From: Rubrobacter sp.
GTDB taxonomy: Bacteria > Actinomycetota > Rubrobacteria > Rubrobacterales > Rubrobacteraceae
Length of the DNA: 5,418 nucleotides
Assembly (NCBI GenBank): GCA_016781885.1
Contig: JADDPM010000138.1
Coordinates: 1 to 5,418, forward strand
Direction: 5' to 3'
In this document: one piece after another, positions 1-4,735 of the stretch
Position numbering within the stretch: position 1 is the stretch's first letter
Layout of the letters: each line of letters starts with the position of its first letter
Notes under the pieces: model-generated
The model's input: only the letters and a program-made list of their open reading frames with translations
The model's database searches: none
Told to the model about the DNA's origin: nothing
Position numbers and translations under genes: made by a program

Positions 1-315
1 CTTGCCGATCTCGTCGAGGTACATCTGGACGGCGTCGCCGGTGTAGCGGGTGCGCAAATCGCTCTCCAATACCTCTTCGACGAGCTGGGCGTCCTCTTCT
101 TCGTGGCGAAGGGTGTCGTTGAGGAACTCGGCGTCGATTACCTCAACGCCGTGCTCCTTGAGGAGACCGTAGACCTGTTGGATCTCATCGGTCGAGAGGT
201 CCACTTCCTGGAGCAGGTCCAGGACCTCGCTGGATTCCAGCGTCCCGGACTCCTGGCCGGCCTCGAAGAGTTCTTGAATCTCTTCTATATCCCGAAGATC
301 GCGCTGGGGCTGCAA
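1..315 (-). CDS. rpoD: RNA polymerase primary sigma factor RpoD/SigA, N-terminal part (cut by left edge)
   Basis: Primary sigma factor, which directs RNA polymerase to housekeeping promoters. Only the first 105 residues lie in the window. Residues about 6-75 form an acidic helical segment (DLRDIEEIQELFEAG, EVLDLLQEVDLS, QQVYGLLKEHGVEVID) typical of sigma70 region 1.1, which keeps the free factor from binding DNA. After an acidic linker (HEEEDAQLVEE), the last residues DAVQMYLDEIGK are the start of region 1.2, equivalent to the DPVRMY-type motif of other RpoD proteins. The start is taken as TTG at 315-313: the frame is closed by TGA at 381-379, no ATG or GTG lies between, and an AGAGGAG purine run (325-319) sits just upstream. 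Regions 2-4, which contact the -10 and -35 elements, are outside the window. Region 1.1 indicates a group 1 (essential) sigma factor rather than an alternative one. Family assignment is firm; the start is fairly firm. Confidence 0.93.
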   Translation of the reverse strand, partial: MQPQRDLRDIEEIQELFEAGQESGTLESSEVLDLLQEVDLSTDEIQQVYGLLKEHGVEVIDAEFLNDTLRHEEEDAQLVEEVLESDLRTRYTGDAVQMYLDEIGK

Positions 316-318
316 CTT

Positions 319-325
319 CTCCTCT
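319..325 (-). promoter_or_regulatory. Ribosome binding site of rpoD (AGAGGAG), fixing the TTG start
   Basis: Read on the minus strand, AGAGGAG precedes TTG (315-313) with 3 bases between, or 5 if GAGG is taken as the pairing core. The spacing is slightly short, but this is the only purine-rich site before the only usable start codon in the open frame. Confidence 0.6.
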
Positions 326-361
326 GGATCCGTTATCGAAACCCACGCCTTGCTTGGACGT

Positions 362-389
362 AATATATCCGAAAGAATTCAAAGGTCAA
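362..389 (-). promoter_or_regulatory. Sigma70-type promoter of rpoD
   Basis: On the minus strand, TTGACC (389-384, five of six bases of the -35 consensus) is followed after 16 bases by TATATT (367-362, five of six of the -10 consensus). Transcription would begin near 355, giving a leader of about 40 bases before the TTG at 315. An imperfect dyad GGACGTAATATATCC (plus strand, 356-370; 10 of 14 pairable positions match) overlaps the -10 box and could be an operator, but the AT-rich core makes this weak evidence. The promoter lies in the 102-base gap shared with the divergent DUF697 gene. Confidence 0.65.
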
Positions 390-404
390 CGAAGCTGCCC
401 ACCG

Positions 405-413
405 AAAGGGGTG
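405..413 (+). promoter_or_regulatory. Ribosome binding site of the DUF697 gene (AAAGGGGTG)
   Basis: AAAGGGGTG lies 4 bases before TTG 418 and supports that codon as the start. It runs into the perfect 8-base palindrome GGTGCACC (410-417), which touches the start codon. This could hide the site or bind a protein, but an 8-base palindrome may be chance. I found no convincing plus-strand promoter in 316-417; the TAATAT at 361-366 has no fitting -35 box. Confidence 0.5.
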
Positions 414-417
414 CACC

Positions 418-1182
418 TTGCTGGGATTGAGAAACCTTTACCGTGTCTTTCAGGAGTCGAGATCAGCGGCCCGCAGAGACGTCACCCTGGCCGTAACAGG
501 CGACTCCCCCAAGGTTGCCGCTCTAGCCGATCTGCTAGACGCGCAGAGGACTGCCGATGGTGCCGACGTGCTCCTAGCGGTGACCAAAACCTCTGGAGGC
601 ATAGAAGTTCTTATCTCGGGCAAGGCCGTGGAGGGTGCGGAGACGGTCTCCCTCCCGGCCGTAAGCCGGGAGGCGGTAACGAGGGAGCTCACGCCCCGGA
701 TCGCGGACGCTCTGGACGAGGATTACCTGGTTGCGCTCGGGCGAGGATATCCTGTTCTAAGGCGCGCGGTGTGCGAGGAGATAATCCGCCACAATGCCCG
801 CCAGAACGCCGTGATCGGCGCCCTCCCGATACCTGGCGCGGACATGCCCGCTATTACCGCCAATCAGGGCCGGATGGTGTTGGGGATAGCCGCCGCGTAC
901 GATGAGGAGCTCTCGATGGAGCGAGCGCGGGAGCTTATCGGGGTGCTCGCTGCGGGGTTCGGCTTCCGCGCTCTCTCTCGCCAGTTCCTGAAGCTCGTGC
1001 CGGTGGCGGGCTGGGCGGCTGCCGGCGTCGTCGGCTACGCAGGGACGCTAGCGATGGGCCGAGCCGCGATACTCTACTTCGAGCGCGGCAAGAGGGAGCC
1101 GGGGCCGGAGGAGCGCTCCGAAATCATGCAACGGGCTCGGGAGGAAGCTGAGGCCTTCTTCGCGCGTATCCGGCGGCGGTAG
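418..1182 (+). CDS. DUF697-family membrane-associated protein, function unknown
   Basis: A 254-residue protein. The C-terminal half matches the DUF697 (YcjF-related) pattern: residues 126-161 contain NARQNAVIGALPIPGADMP followed by TANQ, and residues 190-221 contain the hydrophobic glycine/alanine-rich segment LVPVAGWAAAGVVGYAGT. These two segments probably enter or cross the membrane. The charged tail (223-254, rich in E and R) is likely cytoplasmic. Residues 21-70 read as an alternating beta/alpha segment (DVTLAVTGDSPKVAALADLL, then GADVLLAV) that recalls the start of a small GTPase fold, but no GxxxxGK[S/T] P-loop is present. DUF697 occurs in some proteins next to or fused to Era-like GTPases; its role is not established. 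The start is TTG 418, set by the AAAGGGGTG site. The gene diverges from rpoD. Third positions are strongly G/C, so it looks like a normal resident gene. Confidence 0.85.
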   Translation: MLGLRNLYRVFQESRSAARRDVTLAVTGDSPKVAALADLLDAQRTADGADVLLAVTKTSGGIEVLISGKAVEGAETVSLPAVSREAVTRELTPRIADALDEDYLVALGRGYPVLRRAVCEEIIRHNARQNAVIGALPIPGADMPAITANQGRMVLGIAAAYDEELSMERARELIGVLAAGFGFRALSRQFLKLVPVAGWAAAGVVGYAGTLAMGRAAILYFERGKREPGPEERSEIMQRAREEAEAFFARIRRR

Positions 1183-1367
1183 CTACGCGTCCCCGGCGAT
1201 GTTCCGATGCCCCCGTGAAGACCTCGTTGATCGTGACGGAGGATTGGGGCACTTCGGTCTTCAGTACTGGGGTGGAGGCCGAGTCGTACCGCGAGTCGAT
1301 GGACGCGCCGGTAGCGTCTTCACGGGTTATGATGCCGAGGGAAGGTTATTGAGAGTCGAGACATACA

Positions 1368-1385
1368 GAATTCTAGTATGAATTC
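1368..1385. repeat. Short inverted repeat GAATTC-N6-GAATTC
   Basis: Two GAATTC hexamers (1368-1373 and 1380-1385) flank TAGTAT. They could pair as a 6-bp stem with a 6-base loop; pairing does not extend into the flanks. The TGA that interrupts the remnant reading frame (1379-1381) sits at the loop-stem edge. There is no T-tract, so it is not a terminator. A third GAATTC occurs at 375-380. Being palindromes themselves, the pair may be coincidental. Confidence 0.35.
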
Positions 1386-1429
1386 GTACCGCCGAAGAGA
1401 AGTTTACACACGACGGAGAGCTGGAGGAC

Positions 1430-1609
1430 TTGTTGAGAGATTTTCTAGAGCGAGTAGACGCGTTGGTGGAACCGGACTGCGATCTGCGCCGCCTCGTGGC
1501 CGCCTGCAAGCTACACGCCTTTCGAGAACCGGGCGGCTTCCGGGACGTTCTCGCGCTACTCTTTGATGGCCTTGTATGTACCTTGCTCGGGCGGAGGTTC
1601 TGGCGCTGA
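1430..1609 (+). CDS. Small hypothetical protein overlapping the PLD gene start (surviving 3' part of the remnant)
   Basis: Reading from TTG 1430 gives 59 residues; TTG 1433 is equally possible. The product is mostly helical and amphipathic: LLRDFLERVDALVEPD, then DLRRLVAACKLHAF, then REPGGFRDVLALLFDGLVC and a basic end GRRFWR. GGAG at 1423-1426 precedes the TTG by 3 bases, a usable but close site. The frame stays protein-like upstream to 1382, where only a non-standard ATT could start it, which favours descent from a longer gene. Third positions are clearly G/C-rich. The stop overlaps the next start as TGATG (1607-1611), a typical coupling arrangement, so even a decayed product could still matter for translating the PLD gene. 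Family and function are unknown. Whether it is expressed as a protein is uncertain. Confidence 0.4.
   Translation: MLRDFLERVDALVEPDCDLRRLVAACKLHAFREPGGFRDVLALLFDGLVCTLLGRRFWR
1593..1597 (+). promoter_or_regulatory. Ribosome binding site of the PLD-family gene (GGAGG)
   Basis: GGAGG lies 11 bases before ATG 1609. The earlier in-frame ATG at 1576 has no purine-rich sequence in front of it and would overlap the upstream frame by 34 bases. The site and the TGATG junction together favour ATG 1609. Confidence 0.65.
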
Positions 1610-2889
1610 TGCCTTCTTCTCCTTCCTGGCGAGTGTTGAGTTTATTGCGGGGCGCTCTGGCGGACTTTCAGAGGTTCGGGTTGCGGGTGGCGTTGGCAAT
1701 GGCGGCGGTGCAGGCGACTCTGGTTGGGATCCTGGTGGCGATAGCCGAGGTTCGCAAGCGCCGGGGGAGGGTGCAGGAGGGGTTCCCGTGGGTGGAGCAG
1801 CCCGAGGTTGAGCTGGAGAGTGGTGGACGGCTGAAGCTCTACCCATATGGGGTCGAGCTTTATAAGGCGATGATCGAGGAGATCGAGAACGCCGAGCATA
1901 ACATCTACGTCGGGACGTTCATTTGGAAGGGGGACGAGGTTGGCCGGCGTTTCGTTGAGGCGCTAAGGCGTAAGGCGTGCGAGGGCGTGCGGGTGTGCGT
2001 GATCTTTGATGGTCTGGCGAACGTGGTAGTGCCCCCTTCGTTCAAACACTTCCCCGAGGAGATACAGACGCTTCACTTTCGCCCTTTGTGGGGACCGGAA
2101 AATCTCGCGAACCCGCGCAACGTCTTCAGGTATCATCGACACCTTATGGCGGCGGACGGGCAGGTGGCTTTTCTAGGCGGCTACAACATCGGCTCGCTCT
2201 ATGCCGCTGGCTGGCGCGACACGCACGTGCGCGTCCGGGGCGACGAGGCACGCGAGGTGGAGAACGACTTCGTCGATTTCTGGAACGCGCACCGTACACC
2301 GGAGCTGAGCGAGATCGCGCCGGTAAGACAGCGTGTCTGGAACCCGGCGACCGTCTTCCGGCGCAACGACCCGTACCTGAGAATCTTTCCGATCCGGGCT
2401 ATGTACATCGAGGCGATAGACCGGGCGAACAGTCACATCTACCTCACCCACGCCTACTTCGTCCCGGACCGCGCGATGAGGGCCGGCCTCATAGACGCTG
2501 CCAAGAGGGGCGTGGACGTGCAGATACTCCTGCCCAGGCACTCGAACCACGTCACCGCAGACTGGCTCGCGAGACGCCACTTCCAAGAGTTCCTCAAGGC
2601 CGGCGTGAGAATCTTCCGGTACGAGCACATCATGATCCACTCGAAGACCGCGACCATCGACGGCGTCTGGTCCACGGTTGGCACGGCCAACATAGACCGC
2701 CTGAGCCTGCTCGGCAACTACGAGATCAACCTCGAAGTCTACAACGAGCCCTTCGCCGCCCAGATGGAGAGGATGTTCGAGTTGGACAAGACGAACGCGA
2801 AGGAGTTGACCCTCAAGGAGTGGGAGAGCCGTCCTCTACCAGCCAAGATAGTCGAACGGGCCCTGGCTACCCTTAGCCCACTAGTATAG
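1609..2889 (+). CDS. Phospholipase D / cardiolipin synthase family membrane protein
   Basis: A 426-residue protein with two PLD (HKD) domains, as in bacterial cardiolipin synthases, which join phosphatidylglycerol-type lipids by phosphatidyl transfer at the inner face of the membrane. One transmembrane helix is predicted at about 25-46, followed by RKRR, which puts the rest in the cytoplasm. The first domain has YVGTFIWKGDEVG and then the motif H176-R-H178-x4-D183 before GGYNIG; the usual lysine at 178 is histidine (codon CAC). Next is the cardiolipin-synthase-like WRDTHVRVRG. The second domain has IYLTHAYFVPD and an intact motif H344-S-K346-x4-D351 followed by GTANID. The length is somewhat below two-helix cardiolipin synthases. 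An in-frame ATG at 1576 would add 11 residues but lacks a ribosome binding site. Family membership is firm; whether it makes cardiolipin or another lipid or nuclease product is open, especially with the altered motif. Confidence 0.9.
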   Translation: MPSSPSWRVLSLLRGALADFQRFGLRVALAMAAVQATLVGILVAIAEVRKRRGRVQEGFPWVEQPEVELESGGRLKLYPYGVELYKAMIEEIENAEHNIYVGTFIWKGDEVGRRFVEALRRKACEGVRVCVIFDGLANVVVPPSFKHFPEEIQTLHFRPLWGPENLANPRNVFRYHRHLMAADGQVAFLGGYNIGSLYAAGWRDTHVRVRGDEAREVENDFVDFWNAHRTPELSEIAPVRQRVWNPATVFRRNDPYLRIFPIRAMYIEAIDRANSHIYLTHAYFVPDRAMRAGLIDAAKRGVDVQILLPRHSNHVTADWLARRHFQEFLKAGVRIFRYEHIMIHSKTATIDGVWSTVGTANIDRLSLLGNYEINLEVYNEPFAAQMERMFELDKTNAKELTLKEWESRPLPAKIVERALATLSPLV

Positions 2890-3027
2890 GAAGATATGCG
2901 GCGGGAATCGGGAGCACTAAAGCGCTCAAGAACCTAGAGCTGTAGGGTGGTACCTATACAGAAGAATACGGGCACAGCCTCAAGTTGGTGGTGGGGTATT
3001 GCAGCCCTGGCGTGCGGGGCTTCTTTG

Positions 3028-3033
3028 TATAAT
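3028..3033 (+). promoter_or_regulatory. -10 box (TATAAT) of the recJ-ROK promoter
   Basis: A perfect TATAAT in otherwise GC-rich DNA, 37 bases before the chosen recJ start. Transcription would begin near 3040 and give a leader of about 30 bases. No good -35 box is found at 16-18 bases: TTGCAG (2999-3004) lies 23 bases away, and CCCTGG (3005-3010) at 17 bases is poor. The promoter may depend on an activator or be weak. Confidence 0.5.
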
Positions 3034-3060
3034 GGGAGCGCAGGCTTTCTTTCGATGCAG

Positions 3061-3066
3061 GGGAGG
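3061..3066 (+). promoter_or_regulatory. Ribosome binding site of recJ (GGGAGG)
   Basis: GGGAGG lies 4 bases before TTG 3071 and fixes that start. A longer frame from TTG 2999 would begin upstream of the -10 box, and ATG 3032 lies inside it, so neither could be read from this promoter. Confidence 0.7.
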
Positions 3067-3070
3067 ACTT

Positions 3071-4735
3071 TTGGCGAGGTGGCGGCTCCTTGAGCCCGAG
3101 GCAGATGTCGTCTCGGGGCTGTCGCGGGCGGCGGGGGTTGATCCTCTGTGCGCGCGGGTGCTGGCGAACCGGGGGGTGACGCCGGAGGGTGCGCCGGGGT
3201 TCCTCTCGCCTTCGCTCAAGGGGATCGGGATGCCCGGGAACGAGGTGTGGCGGGTGGCGGCGCGGCGGGTCGCGCGGGCCGTGAAGGACGGGGAGCGGAT
3301 CGGCATCTTCGGGGACTATGATACCGATGGGATCACCTCCGCCGCGGTCCTGTACCTTGCGCTCTCCCGCTACACGAGCAACCTGACGGTGAAGCTGCCG
3401 ACGCGCCAGACAGGATACAGTCTGTTGGAGCCCTACGTGCGGGACCTCTTCGCTGAGGGGGTGGACCTGCTAGTCACGGCGGACTGCGGCATCTCCAACA
3501 GGGCGGAGGTCGAGATCGCCAGCTCTCTGGGGATAGACGTTATCGTGACGGACCATCACATCCCGCCCGAAGACTCGCCCGAGGCTCCGCCAGCGGTAGC
3601 CGTGCTCGACCCCAAGCTGTGGGATTCGGACGACCCGCTGGCCGGGGTCGGGGTCGCGTGGAAGCTCGCCTGGGCGGTCGCCAGAGAGCTCGGGGACCCG
3701 GACGGGAAGAACCACATCGGGAAGCTGCTGGACCTCGTCTCGCTCGGGACGATCGTGGATATCGCGCCGCTCGTCGGGGACAACCGGGCGCTCGCGTTTA
3801 CGGGCTTGCGGTACATGAACCGCGGGCTCCACGCCGGGAGCATCCGGCCGGGGATCAGGGCGCTCGTGAAGGTGGCGGGGGTCAGGGGGGCTCTTGATGA
3901 GGGAGATCTGGGATGGAAGCTCGGGCCGCGGCTGAACTCGATAGGCAGGATAAAAAATCCCATGCCTGCCCTGGATCTCCTGCTCACCGATGACCGGCGG
4001 GAGGCTCTGAGGATCGCCTCGCTCCTCAACCAGATGAACTCCGAGCGCCAGCAGAGGACCCGCCGCGCCGTCGAGGAGGCGATGGGGGAGGTTGACCCGG
4101 AGCAGGACTTCAAGGTCGTGGTCACGGACGAGGCCGGGGGGCTCGCGGGGCTCGTGGCGGGCAAGGTCGCAGGGGCGACGGGGCGTCCGGCGGTGGTCCT
4201 GAACCGGCGAGCGGACGGGTCTTACGGCGGGTCGGCCCGGGCGGGGGAGACGGACGTGGACCTGTACGGCGCCCTGCACGAGGTACGCCACCTCCTCGGG
4301 GAGTGGGGCGGGCACCGCAAGGCTGCAGGGTTGTCGGTCAAAGCCGGGGCTTTCGACGCCTTCGTGGACGGGGTGAACGAGGCGGTGCGGGCGCAAACCT
4401 TGAAGCAGCCGGAGATTCTGGTCCCACCGGTGGAAGTGGACGCGGAGGTGTCGTTCGGGAAGTTATCGAACGGGCTGCTCGACTGGCACGAGAGGATCGC
4501 CCCGTTCGGCAGCGGAAACCAACGGCCCGTCTTCGTGAGCGAGGGGCTCAAGGTGCAGGGCACCCGCAAGCTCTGGGAGGGCATGAACCTACTAACCCTG
4601 GAAGGGGGTCTCTCGGCGAAGCTCGCGGGGCCCGAAGAGGCGGTCCCCGCGGGTGCGTTCGATGCGGCGTACACCGTGAGTCGCAATGCCTACACGGGTG
4701 GGACAGAGCTAGAAGTTTTGGACTGGAGGGGGTAG
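3071..4735 (+). CDS. recJ: Single-stranded-DNA-specific exonuclease RecJ
   Basis: A 554-residue DHH-family nuclease. RecJ degrades single-stranded DNA 5' to 3' with metal ions and serves recombinational repair (RecF pathway), mismatch repair and stalled-fork processing in the cytoplasm. All family motifs are present in order: D82-Y-D84-T-D86-G, ADCG with D138, D161-H162-H163, GTIVD with D230, and P286-R-L-N-S-I-G-R293. A helical linker (about 300-345) follows, then the DHHA1 domain with G413-G-H415-RKAAG, and the C-terminal OB domain with P478-F-G-S-G-N483. The N-terminal WRLLEP and LARVLANRG-like segment (CARVLANRG) is also typical. The length is within the family's usual range. The start is TTG 3071, chosen for its GGGAGG site and because conserved sequence begins right after it. 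An upstream extension to TTG 2999 looks non-coding and contains the -10 box. No catalytic residue is missing, so it should be active. The ROK gene follows with no gap. Confidence 0.95.
   Translation: MARWRLLEPEADVVSGLSRAAGVDPLCARVLANRGVTPEGAPGFLSPSLKGIGMPGNEVWRVAARRVARAVKDGERIGIFGDYDTDGITSAAVLYLALSRYTSNLTVKLPTRQTGYSLLEPYVRDLFAEGVDLLVTADCGISNRAEVEIASSLGIDVIVTDHHIPPEDSPEAPPAVAVLDPKLWDSDDPLAGVGVAWKLAWAVARELGDPDGKNHIGKLLDLVSLGTIVDIAPLVGDNRALAFTGLRYMNRGLHAGSIRPGIRALVKVAGVRGALDEGDLGWKLGPRLNSIGRIKNPMPALDLLLTDDRREALRIASLLNQMNSERQQRTRRAVEEAMGEVDPEQDFKVVVTDEAGGLAGLVAGKVAGATGRPAVVLNRRADGSYGGSARAGETDVDLYGALHEVRHLLGEWGGHRKAAGLSVKAGAFDAFVDGVNEAVRAQTLKQPEILVPPVEVDAEVSFGKLSNGLLDWHERIAPFGSGNQRPVFVSEGLKVQGTRKLWEGMNLLTLEGGLSAKLAGPEEAVPAGAFDAAYTVSRNAYTGGTELEVLDWRG
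4725..4732 (+). promoter_or_regulatory. Ribosome binding site of the ROK kinase gene, inside recJ
   Basis: GGAGGGGG at 4725-4732 is in the last codons of recJ (encoding the final WRG). Its GGAGG core ends 6 bases before TTG 4736, an ideal spacing that supports this start. Confidence 0.75.

Larger units (their letters stand above)
1215..1609 (+). pseudogene. Decayed small gene of unknown family (frame change plus in-frame stop)
   Basis: Three protein-like stretches follow one another on the plus strand. From 1215 one frame reads KTSLIVTEDWGTSVFSTG and continues to ESMDAPV near 1310, with high G/C at third positions; it then degrades and stops at 1350-1352. In another frame, SVFTGYDAEGRLLRVETYR (about 1313-1369) carries on and hits TGA at 1379-1381. 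The same frame then reopens as IRTAEEKFTHDGELEDLL and continues to TGA at 1607-1609. Joining DAPV to GSVFTGYDAEG needs a single one-base shift. Neither GTG 1215 nor ATG 1199 has a Shine-Dalgarno sequence. The simplest reading is one ancestral gene of about 130 residues, broken by one indel and one nonsense change. Alternatives are two overlapping small genes, or chance. I do not recognise the family. The order of the pieces is seen directly; the decay is inferred. Confidence 0.42.
2890..3070. other. Intergenic region between the PLD gene and recJ
   Basis: This 181-base stretch holds no convincing gene. It contains a weak hairpin (GAGCAC/GCGCTC, 2912-2927, one mismatch, no T-tract) and a second imperfect hairpin (CTGTAGG pairing with CCTATACAG, 2940-2961, two-base bulge) that includes AGGGTGGTACC. 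It also holds the recJ -10 box at 3028-3033. No strong intrinsic terminator is visible, so read-through from the PLD gene into recJ is possible. Confidence 0.6.

Noticed and set aside
103..363. Plus-strand open frame of 86 codons opposite rpoD
   Set aside because: It is the antisense shadow of the rpoD region 1.1 coding sequence, which has clear sigma factor motifs on the minus strand.
361..366. Plus-strand TAATAT as the -10 box of the DUF697 gene
   Set aside because: No -35 element is found at 16-18 bases upstream; the AT-rich block is better explained as the minus-strand -10 box of rpoD.
1378..1566. ATG 1378 open frame (62 codons) as a small gene
   Set aside because: Its product is Arg/Gly-rich and off-frame to the protein-like, G/C3-biased frame that ends at 1609, and no ribosome binding site precedes it.
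2088..2876. Long plus-strand open frame inside the PLD gene
   Set aside because: It is an arginine-rich off-frame shadow of a gene with recognisable HKD domains; such frames are common in GC-rich DNA.
2912..2927. Hairpin GAGCAC-TAAA-GCGCTC as a terminator of the PLD gene
   Set aside because: The stem is six positions with one mismatch and has no T-tract after it, so it is too weak to call a terminator.
2999..3070. N-terminal extension of recJ to TTG 2999
   Set aside because: The extra 24 codons include the TATAAT box, lack a ribosome binding site and precede conserved RecJ sequence; TTG 3071 has GGGAGG at good spacing.
3470..4396. 308-codon minus-strand open frame opposite recJ
   Set aside because: It has low-complexity Pro/Arg/His-rich content with no motif, while the plus strand carries every RecJ motif. 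It is a GC-rich antisense shadow.
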